A stretch of 64,000 bases of DNA from contig JAWDGP010002165.1 in assembly GCA_033675545.1 (NCBI GenBank), positions 532,325 through 596,324 of the forward strand. Direction: 5' to 3'. Positions 1 to 9,944 of the stretch are shown here, in pieces; position 1 is the first letter of the stretch; each line of letters begins with the position of its first letter. A model generated the notes under the pieces. The model was given only the letters and a program-made list of their open reading frames with translations, made no database searches and was not told where the DNA came from. The position numbers and the translations under genes were made by a program. The DNA comes from Elysia crispata. Lineage: Eukaryota > Mollusca > Gastropoda > Plakobranchidae.

Positions 1-2663
1 GAACTTCTCCTGATGCTGTCACTAACCAAAGAAATTGTGTCTAACTCACAAGAGAGTAATCGCACTCTAGATGGCCTCATTAGCAAATTTCCATCTTCTC
101 TCTGTCCCCATATAAAATATTTCTGCTGGTTTTCAACTGTAACAAAAACATTATATTCATCTTTTTCTTCATGAACTACGTCAAAAAAGTCATCCTCAGT
201 ATTAGTAGCTTTAGGTTTGTCTGTTAGTTTCCCCTCAACAATTAGCTTTCCAAGTCGTTTTTCATCCTGAATAAAGGATGCCTGAATCAAAGCTGTTGTT
301 GTCATGGCAACAACAGTGCCTACATCCACCTCTGTGTCTTGGTAGATGTGGTAGAGCCAGGATGGATCTTCACAGCATAAATGGTCTGGAACTTCCGTCT
401 GCTCCAAGATCTCAGTCTGCAACTTCTTGGGCAGATGATTTATGCCACCCAATGCAGGGGAGCGATATGGATGTTCTACTGTTTTGCTACGGTCAAGATT
501 GCTCCAAGAATTGTACACAATACCAGAGTTGGGGAAGTCACAAAATGTTTTGAAAGGTGTGTACTTAGAAGGATTCACTCCATATGGAAACAGTTCGATG
601 AAAATTGAGCCTGGTGGGAGAAAAACCCCAAAAATTAACAGGGACCCATGCATACCTATCAGGCCCCTTGAATTTTTTAATATCGACATAATGTCCTTTA
701 TTGTGTGAGTTTCTACACTAACTGACATGACCTTCAACTTTGTTGATTGTACAAGTCCCATAACTAAAGCACCTTCATTTGTAATAAGACGATTGTCTTT
801 TCTTGACAATAGAACAAGATAGTTACCACTGCTGCAAAACAAGCAAGGCCTGTGAAAGATGTTGGCAAGGAGATTAACTCCCCTCTTAACATTTCTCAAA
901 ACTTGTGTGACATTGTTGCCCAGTGGACCTTGAGGTTTAAAAAAGCCATATTGGTACCACAGAGTGGATTTGGACAAGCCAGTGTAAGAATCTTTGAAGC
1001 AAATGAAGTCTACATTTACATTTGGTTTAAAAAGCCAAACTGGGGTGTAAGAGAATATGGAGGCATACAGATAGGCATTGTCCCTTGGGTTAAACAAGTC
1101 TGCTAATACAAGTCTCAGATCTGAGTTTCCATGATGTTTTAGTAGTCTGCGCTGTAAAAGAGTGTGGATTAGAGGCAGAAGATCATCATGAAAGACATGC
1201 ATGATGTTATCAGGTTTGAAGCGACTCATGATAAAAGAAGTTTCTTTGACAACAGCCACTTTGACCATGGACAAGCTCTTGGCGGGGATAAACACCAAAG
1301 GAAAGGTGTGTGCATTGTGATCTGGCACAGATGATAAATTTAAAGCGAATTGGTTCAATTGCTCCAAATCAGCAGTGGCTGAATGATACTCAATCTTACT
1401 TTCCTCTCCCACAAGAAACACAAAATCTTTTTCTTGGGTGTTAAAACACAAGTTTTCAAAATGGCAAAATTCACTCTGATCAACATCTTCACATCTCAAG
1501 GAGCTACCATAAAAACTAAGTTCACCTAAATCTGCAATGTCAGCAGCTCTCACTGCAAATTGTTCGTTGAAATCACGAGGAGACAAACTTTGACTGAACA
1601 CTGTTTGTTTTTGAGTCTGACTTTCAGAAGAATGTGCTTCATCATTGTTGCTATCTTCATAATAACTTTCATCATAGAAGTCCTCAAAGTTTGATGCCAA
1701 GTTAGCAACAAATCCTGGATGAATATCTTGACAATTGTCGCCCTGACAGGGATCTTGCTCTAATTGTGTTAGATCTTCAGTGTTCATAATGTCATGATCT
1801 AGTTCAGACCCAGCAAAATGTGTGGCAGTGTAAAGCTGTTGGTGGTACAAAAATTCCTGCTTCGTGGGTGTTTCACTGAACACAGGTATGGAGCTAGTCT
1901 GGAATAATGGAAGAGTTGTAGGATACATCAAGTTGACCTGTGAGACTGATTCAAGTGTTATCATATGGCTTTTTGGATTGGTTGATGGAATGGTTTCATG
2001 TTCATGAATAGTAAACATTTGGTTTGAGGACTTCAGCACATTTAAATTTTCTTCAGTATAAATCCCATTTCCAGGGTCTTTTTCAGAAGGTAAAAGAGAT
2101 GTTGTTTTGCTGTGTAAGGAGCATCCATTTATGCAAAATGTTTCTTCCTTGAGTCTATCATATTTGGGGGAAAAAGTCATTTCAAATCCTACATCTGATA
2201 CAAAATTATCGGAGGAACTCAAACTAGAACTGAAATGGGCAATATGTGAATCTCCAAACTGCATAGAAGCTTCAGCAAAGGAAGTGGCCAGTAATATCTC
2301 AGATGTTTTAAAGGCCTTTGGACCTGACGGCCTTATATTTTCTGATTTCAAATTTTTTGCACTGTTGACAGTTTCTGCAAAGTAATAATCACTTTTTATT
2401 GTTGCTCTGAGTTCAGAAAATGTATATACCTGTTCCTGCTCAGTCTTGGCTATACTTCTGCAGTAGTTAGAGCAAGCGATAGGACATGAGTAAGTCTTGC
2501 TTTCATCAAGGCCAGCCTGCATCATTCCTTTTTGTAGACAAGAGAGCTTCAACTCACTGTACCGATATCTCAGCTCCAGATACATACTTGACATTGCAAT
2601 CATGGATGCAATGAGCATGACATTTAGAAAATTAAGGAGAAATGATGAGGAAGTGGTGCTCAT
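1..2663 (-). CDS. POMGNT2: POMGNT2 orthologue, O-mannosyl beta-1,4-N-acetylglucosaminyltransferase (partial, C-terminus off left edge)
   Basis: In the known family this GT61 enzyme adds beta-1,4-GlcNAc to O-mannose on alpha-dystroglycan in the ER. The minus strand is open from ATG 2663 to base 1 (887 codons, no stop), preceded by an in-frame TGA. Residues 8-29 form an uncharged signal anchor. Family motifs follow in order: CHFENLCF near 400, SRFKPDNIMHVFHDDLLPL near 480-498, WYQYGFFKPQGP near 569-580, GMHG at 670-673, ELFPYGVNP after it, HLCC near 764 and WLYHIYQDT. A C-terminal fibronectin-III-like segment begins near 790 and is cut by the edge. The roughly 370 residues before CHFENLCF are Ser/Thr/Glu-rich and much longer than the equivalent stretch of the vertebrate protein (about 580 residues in total). 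The coding region is one exon, as I recall for human POMGNT2. Identity is firm; the role of the extra N-terminal region is unknown. Confidence 0.93.
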   Translation of the reverse strand, partial: MSTTSSSFLLNFLNVMLIASMIAMSSMYLELRYRYSELKLSCLQKGMMQAGLDESKTYSCPIACSNYCRSIAKTEQEQVYTFSELRATIKSDYYFAETVNSAKNLKSENIRPSGPKAFKTSEILLATSFAEASMQFGDSHIAHFSSSLSSSDNFVSDVGFEMTFSPKYDRLKEETFCINGCSLHSKTTSLLPSEKDPGNGIYTEENLNVLKSSNQMFTIHEHETIPSTNPKSHMITLESVSQVNLMYPTTLPLFQTSSIPVFSETPTKQEFLYHQQLYTATHFAGSELDHDIMNTEDLTQLEQDPCQGDNCQDIHPGFVANLASNFEDFYDESYYEDSNNDEAHSSESQTQKQTVFSQSLSPRDFNEQFAVRAADIADLGELSFYGSSLRCEDVDQSEFCHFENLCFNTQEKDFVFLVGEESKIEYHSATADLEQLNQFALNLSSVPDHNAHTFPLVFIPAKSLSMVKVAVVKETSFIMSRFKPDNIMHVFHDDLLPLIHTLLQRRLLKHHGNSDLRLVLADLFNPRDNAYLYASIFSYTPVWLFKPNVNVDFICFKDSYTGLSKSTLWYQYGFFKPQGPLGNNVTQVLRNVKRGVNLLANIFHRPCLFCSSGNYLVLLSRKDNRLITNEGALVMGLVQSTKLKVMSVSVETHTIKDIMSILKNSRGLIGMHGSLLIFGVFLPPGSIFIELFPYGVNPSKYTPFKTFCDFPNSGIVYNSWSNLDRSKTVEHPYRSPALGGINHLPKKLQTEILEQTEVPDHLCCEDPSWLYHIYQDTEVDVGTVVAMTTTALIQASFIQDEKRLGKLIVEGKLTDKPKATNTEDDFFDVVHEEKDEYNVFVTVENQQKYFIWGQREDGNLLMRPSRVRLLSCELDTISLVSDSIRRS

Positions 2664-2676
2664 ATTGGAGATCAAT

Positions 2677-2695
2677 CTGAGAATAAAATTACAAG
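2677..2695 (-). other. probable 3' splice acceptor just upstream of the POMGNT2 start
   Basis: On the minus strand a T-rich run ending in TTTTATTCTCAG lies 13 bases before the ATG. With the in-frame stop upstream, this suggests a 5' UTR intron whose acceptor is here. A matching donor could be CAGCAG|gtaaat at about 3181-3183 on the same strand. This is consensus only. Confidence 0.35.
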
Positions 2696-4679
2696 AAATA
2701 TTTTCTGTAACTCATGAATTCGGGCTTTTTAAATTCACTGTTATCATAATAACTTCTGCCAATTTTTATTCACCATGACCAGTATTTGACTTTATGAGAA
2801 ACTTAAATTTTCCTTATCCTTTTTGTTATTCTAGATTTCACTTTGCATCCAAAACAAAAAAAAATGAAACTTCATACATTAACAGCTTTTTCACCACACT
2901 CTCATGACGGGAGGGAGAAGGTTAGATCCTTTGCAACATATTTTCCTTTTACTAAATAGATCTAAGCATTGCAAGATAACATCCTATAAAGTATAATCTT
3001 CTCAGCTGATTTTGTATTTCAAAGTGTCTGTGTTGATAGGCATTAGAACCCAGACATTAAAGACTCAAAATAAATGGACCATCTTCAGAGTTAACTTTTT
3101 CTTGCAGTGAAATTACACAGAGATTTTAAGTAAGGCTGTTTAACTTTTTGACATATAGCTGAACAAAAATTGATATTTACCTGCTGGGTTGTCAGTCACT
3201 ATTGGTGTTCAATGGCCACTTCATATTACGCCTAATGCTAGGCTTCCACTGCAAAACTTTAAAGCCCCCCTCTTTGCCATTACACACAGTCACAGTCAGC
3301 CACAAAGAATATTTTATCTGCAAAAAAAATTTCACAAAAAGACAAATCTGGTGAATCGGGTTGCAAAGCTAGCTTTGGAGATTGTTGAATTTGAGAAATG
3401 AGGTAATGTTGTTTCTAGTAAAAAAATATTAATATACAAGTAATGATTTTAAAGAGAGTAATTCTTGGGATCTGAAAAGTATGTTGAATTGAGGAATAGA
3501 CTGTGTGAAATTTTGTGATGTCAAATAAGAACGGAGTGAAATCAAATTAAAAGGAAAAAATGTCCAGAGGGTAAGAAAAATGTAAAAAACAAAAAAACCA
3601 ACCCACCATTCTATATATTGCCCTCTAAAGACTAAGCAATTGCTCGACAACTAAATTTAAATTATTGAAAGATGGATTCATTTTTAAAAGTTCTGAATGA
3701 TGAGAATTTTAATTAAGGATTGTACTAATAATGGAAAGAAGCTGCAACACATCATAGCCCATGCTAAAAAATTTACTATCTTTGGAACACTATTTCACAT
3801 AAATCAATAAAACCTAAATTTAATGAGTGAACATATTATAAACAACAAGCATGATTTCCCATTCAAATGAACAGGTGAGGAAGACAACAAAATTGAAGAA
3901 ATGAAAACTTCACAAAAATAACTTTCTTATATTATCCAGGGCCATACAAATGCATTGAAAAAAAACAAACTTTACAACAATGGCAGATCTATATCTCTCC
4001 TCCAAAACCACTAAAAGTACAACTTTAAAATAATATATAGAACCATTAGACATTGGAATTCGTCTCACGTTACAGTATTGAAGACATTTTTTAAATGAAG
4101 GAGAGATCTCAAGCAAAAAAGTGAACTAAATTTAGGTGCAATCTCTTAAGCAGCCCTCTTTTTAGTTTATCTCTCCACGGAGACTATAGAGCCTTGCTGA
4201 TGAGCCATTACAGATACAATGTAGTGCTTGACCTGATGTGATGAAAAAGTGCTCTCTAATACAAAGTAAAAACATGCAATTGCCCAGACAATATTACAGA
4301 AAAAAAAATATATTGCAATATCCTGGTTTGCTAGAGATAATAATTAATCTATATCTAGCCGCAATCTTTACAACTCAAGCAAGACAAATTAAGAGAGGCA
4401 AGTTAATTAAATGGCTTAACTTGAATGTTTCTACAGTTCCTTGTTGACAATTAGTGGATCTGGTCCATATTATATATCTTAGATATAAAACAGTACAAAA
4501 GTAGTAAACGCTTACAAAAGAAGCAGAAGTGCTCCATTAAAAAAAGGCGACGATGGCAGATTTGTTCTTAATTTACTGGTCAATCAAATTACTTCTACTT
4601 TTCTGTAAAGAATGGCATGTTTTCTGTGACGCTTTTGTGTTTACGCTGGAGTAGGTCAAATTTCAGTTGTTCACTCCAT

Positions 4680-5028
4680 TAAAGTAAAATAACATATTTA
4701 TTCATATAAAATAACAATTTGTTTTAAGAGCATCATACACTTTGAAAATTGTAAACTGCTGAAAATAGTCTTTTGAATGTTATTTGATTCATCATAGCAA
4801 ATATGGCAAAAAATTGGATGAATTAATTACAATCAGAAATAATTAATTTTCAAGAGCATTTTTAGCCTAAATCAATAACTTTTCTTTAATTTTTTTGCTC
4901 CGCGTCGGACACTGATCTTCGCAGATCACAATACAGTAAACTTCTTCACTGTATATTTAGTGGGTTGAACGACATAGCGCAGAAAGAAATCTAAGTTACC
5001 CTTTTTTTTAATATATATAAATAATGTG
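4680..5028 (-). repeat. interspersed AT-rich repeat, inverted relative to the copy at 15.4-15.7 kb
   Basis: Read on the minus strand, this stretch matches plus-strand 15400-15725 along most of its length. Shared blocks include GATTTCTTTCT, TTTAGGCTAAAAATGCT, CAAATAACATT and GTTTACAATTTTCAAAG. Both begin with an AT-rich stretch followed by AAAAGG(C/G)(A/T)AACTT. The start resembles 5' ends of Helitron/Helentron-type elements, but no 3' hairpin with CTRR was found, so the class is open. Confidence 0.6.
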
Positions 5029-5564
5029 GGACTGTGAGATCCAGATCTTACTACACATCATGCACATTAAAACTTTATGAAAACAGCATGCTTATTAGGC
5101 CTACGTATTTAATGATGAAAAATTTCTATGGCAACTTTGTTCTGAGCTCAGGAAGCTATTAATGAAAGTGACCATGTAATTGAAAAAGCCCAGTTTTGCA
5201 GTGGTTTTAGTTGTAATATTGCATCTGAACCAACAGTTCTTCCTGCCTCTCTTTCAATAATGTTTTAATCAGAGAGGCTTATTTTAACTTAGGTGAACAG
5301 TGCTTGCCCTACATGAAATAATACAATCACATTTCTTTTGCCGAAGTTAATCAAATTGTCTATGGAAAGAACGAAGGGAACCTCTAATATTACCACTTTC
5401 AACAGATTTAGGCAAAGCAACTAGGCATTATAATAAAATGTTTTGTGTCGTATCAAACGCCTTTCTCTGTGCAATGCCTAGATCTTGTGGCAGCTCCATT
5501 TATGAACCCCTTTATCTTGTCAAAATTGACTAGGCTTTATATAGATCTAGTTCTCTATATTTTC

Positions 5565-6600
5565 AGATTTAGAATCTAGATCTAGATCTTTATCTTTATC
5601 TCAAGAGACAAGAGGTAGATCTAGAATCGAGATTTTTTTTTACAGACGTGGCTCTGAAAATAATTCTTATTCTGATCGTTTACAAAGGCCGCTACTAACC
5701 TAATGACTTAGAACTCTACATAATAATTTCAATGATCCAAATCCAGTTCTATCGAAACACATTTAAGTTTTTTAAATAGATTTACATCTATCGTCGAAAC
5801 CCATTGTGCTTAATTCAGCTTTAGGCAAGCTTGCGAATTAAATGTCGTGGAGCCTGATATCGAAAGGAAAAGCAAAAATGTATTGTCAGTAGCTCTCATG
5901 CAATTATTGGATTTCGAAGGTCGGTACGCAGTGATTGGCGTGGTCGAGATGTGTCTAGACTAAATCTAGAGCTCTAGATCTAGATCTAGTCTAGATCTAT
6001 CGTATTTAGAATCTCGTTATGACTGCATTTTGAAATGATTGTTAATTTACCATAAAACAAATTCCTAACACCTCGAACTATGTGAGTAATATTGTTTTCT
6101 CGAGCATTTGAAGCATAGTATTAGATATAACATATTTGGCTCCTAAGCTGGATCTAGAATCTAGATAAGATTCTCTTTTTGAGAATAACGATTTTGCTCC
6201 TAGATCTACATCTAGAATCTAGTACTTGGAATTCTTTAGAGTGATGTTATAGTGATTGGAAAGAGTTCCTTTTAGGTACGGACTAATTTACACACCAAAG
6301 AGGGCTTTGTTTGATCGGGATCATAGAAAAAGATTGGGCTTGGTTTTTGCTTAGGGTTACACAAATAAGAAAAATTAATTTATTTCAGCTAGCTGTCTCA
6401 TTTTATAACACTAAGTTCCAAGTAGGAAACACACTATAGGATTGCTACTGTTTCTTCTATGTAAAAAAAATGTCCATACCTAAAACTAAAAGGAACTCTT
6501 TCCTAATGATTTTTATAGAATGATAAATTTTATCAGCCATGAGCATAAACATCAGAAGAAATGTAATTTATAAGAATCTAGATCTAGATCTTGGAGATAC
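5565..6600. repeat. cluster of dispersed CTAGAT (AGATCTAGATCT) repeats
   Basis: Runs of the strand-symmetric hexamer CTAGAT occur at about 5571-5592, 5965-6000, 6148-6225 and 6572-6592. Further runs lie near 20.23, 21.19, 21.27, 21.51, 31.75, 36.15, 36.56-36.63, 37.15, 40.16-40.22, 41.17 and 53.40 kb. Because the reverse complement is a rotation of the same unit, both strands read alike. Confidence 0.8.
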
Positions 6601-7574
6601 TCCAAATTAACTTAGATCTATATATTCTTTACTCTAGGCTCATAATAAATGTGCATGCACATCTTCAAGAGGTTCTTTATTTCATCTCCCCAACTGAGGT
6701 TCAGATTTTACTGCAGAAGGATTTTCAAGAGCTGCTAACAGCCTAACTTTGGATGTCACGTTTTGTTAATTAATGTTAATTTGAAGTTTTCAGGATCAAC
6801 ACTGGAAGTACTGGTCAGATTGCTTTCTATTTTCCAGCAGTGCAGACCAATCTCAGCTGCTTTTGGTGAACAAATAATATTAGAAAGAAAGGAGCATGTC
6901 GAAAAGTTCAAGTAACTTGCTTAGTTTAACTTAGTACAACTTTATCGTTGGAAAGCTGACACCCTTCCATATAATGTGATTAGCAATATCAATAAATTTT
7001 AGTCCTTTCCGTGAATGTAGGACTTCAGCTGGTTTCTCTGGATTAAACGTCAAAGCAAAAGGGTTAAGCTCCACTCAGTAAAAGTATCTTGATTGACTTC
7101 AGAAAATGGAAAGACTATGGTTTAGGTTGATCAGTTTAGAATTACAATTATTACAATAACAGATTAAGGAATGGAATCTTAATTGAATCTCATGGAAAAA
7201 TTACATCATTGATTTAAATGTACAAAAATTTATAACGTAAAAAATAATCTCAAATTTAATTTATAATACACAGCGCCATATTTGCAATTTTATCTTGCCT
7301 CTGCCAAAACAGTCTAACGAATTATGAAGGTCACCAAAGGTCAAGCTCTAGTCAGCACAGGTAGCCTTTTCCACCATTTCTTTTTATTTCACAGAAATTA
7401 GAAATGATTTACCTGTTAATAGTAAAATCAAGTAGCAAAAAAACAATGGATTGTTTTTTAACGGAAGAACTAGTTACGATGGCACTTTTTTTGGTCTTTG
7501 GATAGCAAATCAATGTGTTTATTAATTTTGTGTATCTCACTCAAGCTCAAATTTTGAATTTGCTTTTTACAGCA

Positions 7575-7880
7575 CAGTGGAACCTATATTTAACAACACC
7601 TTGAATAGTGACAACCATTGCTATAATGACAGATCTGAAAATCCCCATTTTTTTCCCCTTTATTTAAGCCATTCAATTTATTTCTGCAATAACGAGTACC
7701 GATACTGCTTCCCCCCCTGTAATAAAGACAACTAGAACTGAGGGTACAATGGAAAAAAAGCACCAAAATTTTTCATAGGAAAAAAATTCTTGCGCATTTT
7801 GTCTAGCCTGCATTGCTACGGTACTACCAAACAAGTGATGTAGGCTTTCATGCCGTTTCTCCACCCAGTTCCCTCCTGTT
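7575..7880 (+). mobile_element. MITE-like element, degraded copy of the family also at 49628-49924
   Basis: It begins CAGTGGAACCTATATTTAACAACACC and runs parallel to 49628-49924 for about 300 bases. Shared blocks include TTTATTTCTGCAATA(A/G)CGAGTA, GATACTGCTTCCCC and CCTGCATTGCTA(C/T)GGTA. The right terminal repeat, clear in the other copy, is not clear here. No coding capacity is seen. TIR style suggests a Tc1/mariner or pogo-group non-autonomous element. Confidence 0.6.
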
Positions 7881-8317
7881 AAAGTGAAGTCTAGGCCTAG
7901 TATCAGTATCAGCAGAGTGTCACCAGAGCTCTGGTATCACACAGGATGTGTTCCAGCCAGTTGCATTTGATATGCAAGATCTATGCATTTCACTCACAGC
8001 AAAGATTATCGCAAACCACATCTCCCATTCATCACAATAAATTCTTTTTTATTCCCTTTTGCGGGAATAATGACAATGCTTGCTATAACGTTACTTTATG
8101 AAAAGATCAAGAGCTGTCGTTATTACCGACTTCCACTGCACTAATATTTTGCAAGAGAAAGTACATGTGTAAATGGTACAAGTTTTAAAATTTGTGCAGA
8201 AAATTTAGCAGGGAAGTAGTATGACTTTTTTTTCCCACAATGTGCTGTGTTTTACATTCTTTTGTGATTATACTGATTTTTTCCCTCTTTTTAGCCACTG
8301 CTTTCTGAATTGCCTGT

Positions 8318-9154
8318 ATGCCTTTGAGTCTGAAGATGGCAGCAGCAACCCAATTTTTCAATCGCGTCATCTTTCTTTCAAGATGGGGTCCAGATCACAG
8401 ACTTTTTGCAAGGGTCTATGGTCAACAATTGTTGGTGTCTATGAAAACTCAATGTGTCCAACATATGATTAAAAACAATTTTTCAAGATTGCATCGGTGT
8501 GTTTCAAGTCTTCACCTTCAGCAGCTGAACAGTTCAAGTACCTATCATACCAGCGACAGCTTGCAACAATTGAATGGTTCTTGTAAGAACAGAAACAGCC
8601 TTCAACCCTTCAATAATGTTGGGAGCAGTAGAAAGTACTGTACTCAAAACAGTTATTTAGACAAAGGAAGTTTGGTCTATGTGGGACGAATAGGCTCTAT
8701 GTTTAAAATGCTAAAGGTATTTTCCCTGACGACGAGCACTGTAGGACTTTGTCTTCAGCCATACTTGTTTTTTACTTACCAAGATGCTCCTTTGATTACT
8801 GCTGTTCCCTTTTTTGCTGCCCTTAATATGTTTGTGTTTGTCAATCCATTATTGATTCACCACATTGGGAAAAAGTATGTAATGGAAGTGTATTTCAATC
8901 AAGGAACTAAAGTATTCACTGCTGTGCTCATGTCGTTTTTTGCCAGGAAATACAATTTTACATTCATCGCAGATGATGTGCGAGTTCCAGATGTTCCTGG
9001 TATGTTTTCCATTCTCACCATAAAAGGCCGACCCTTGTTTGTTCTCGAGTCAGACTTCACTGATATTGAAATTTACAAGCACATGATGGGATTTGACAAA
9101 CCTCTTGATTTGTCATTCTTGAAAGATAACAAGGAAGATCAAACTAAACAGTAG
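8318..9154 (+). CDS. TMEM70: TMEM70 orthologue, mitochondrial ATP synthase / complex I assembly factor
   Basis: Known TMEM70 sits in the inner mitochondrial membrane and aids assembly of complex V (c-ring) and complex I. The 278-residue frame starts at ATG 8318, the first after an in-frame TGA; ATG 8336 (MAAATQFFNRV) is an alternative start. The N-terminus is basic and hydroxylated with few acids, as expected of a presequence. A Ser/Asn/Gln-rich linker spans about 60-115. GSLVYVGRIG follows at 117-126, then two membrane helices at about 130-153 and 158-182. The family tail includes DDVRVPDVPGMF (219-230) and YKHMMGFDKP (253-262). A T-rich acceptor (CCCTCTTTTTAG, ending 8294) suggests a 5' UTR intron. 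The coding part is one exon, whereas human TMEM70 uses three. It lies divergent to POMGNT2 and convergent with TMEM170. Confidence 0.85.
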   Translation: MPLSLKMAAATQFFNRVIFLSRWGPDHRLFARVYGQQLLVSMKTQCVQHMIKNNFSRLHRCVSSLHLQQLNSSSTYHTSDSLQQLNGSCKNRNSLQPFNNVGSSRKYCTQNSYLDKGSLVYVGRIGSMFKMLKVFSLTTSTVGLCLQPYLFFTYQDAPLITAVPFFAALNMFVFVNPLLIHHIGKKYVMEVYFNQGTKVFTAVLMSFFARKYNFTFIADDVRVPDVPGMFSILTIKGRPLFVLESDFTDIEIYKHMMGFDKPLDLSFLKDNKEDQTKQ

Positions 9155-9376
9155 CCTCATTAATATGGTTTATGTAATACAGTTGGGATGTAGAGACCAA
9201 GCAATGGAACAAAGGACAGGATTGTTTAAGTTTGGTCTGTTGGGCAGCTTTGTGAACTGTATTATTAAGATGTCACATATAATAACGCCTAGTTGGGCCC
9301 ACTAGTTTTAAACAATTTGAATGTATAAAAACTATAATACATCAACAGTAAAATTGTTTAAAGTGTATTCAGATGC

Positions 9377-9382
9377 AATAAA
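9377..9382 (+). terminator. polyadenylation signal AATAAA, TMEM70 proximal
   Basis: AATAAA about 225 bases after the TMEM70 stop. It is correctly placed for a short 3' UTR. Confidence 0.45.
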
Positions 9383-9932
9383 AGGACATTCATGCTGATT
9401 TCTTGTAATAATCAAGATGGCTTAAAGTGTAAAGCCCAGTGATTGTTCTCAGATTATCTAGAAACACAAATGACATTATACTTTTTCTTCATTTTCACAT
9501 GCATAAAAAAAGAAATTATATACTCTGTAAATCAACCTCCATATAGTAAGCTTATTGATCTTTCTCCCTTGTAACATTTTTTTGTATTTGAAGTGAAATG
9601 CAATGCATATTCACAGAAACGACTGTGATCAGTAAATTTGCATTTTAAGAGAGAAAGAGGAGGAGGGAGAGGAGGGCATGTAATTACATGTAATTCTGTA
9701 GCATTAGAGAGATCTTTGCATGAGCTTTCTTTATTATAAATACTAGAGGATTGAATTTTGTTTTTCTAGTAATACTAATAAGCCTATCAAGTTTATGTGT
9801 ATAAGATTTTACAGACAGTTGTTTGACTTTTTTTTAAAGGTAGAACAAATCCTAAAATATTTTAATTTTCCTGTAAATAATAACCTTTTGTTACGAAAAG
9901 CAATGTATCAAATTCAAAACACTCTGTGTTGT

Positions 9933-9944
9933 AATAAAAATAAA
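9933..9944 (+). terminator. tandem AATAAA signals, TMEM70 distal
   Basis: Two adjacent AATAAA hexamers about 780 bases after the stop, followed by a T/G-rich stretch. This is an alternative 3' end for TMEM70. Confidence 0.45.

Larger units (their letters stand above)
2664..7574. other. spacer between divergent POMGNT2 and TMEM70, no gene recognised
   Basis: AT-rich DNA between two divergently transcribed genes. It should hold the POMGNT2 promoter and any 5' UTR exon, but neither can be placed firmly. It contains an interspersed repeat at 4680-5028 and a cluster of CTAGAT repeats at 5.57-6.60 kb. Short open frames here lack any recognisable protein feature. Confidence 0.5.

Noticed and set aside
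278-2778. Several plus-strand frames of 70-93 codons
   Set aside because: Antisense shadows of the POMGNT2 reading frame.
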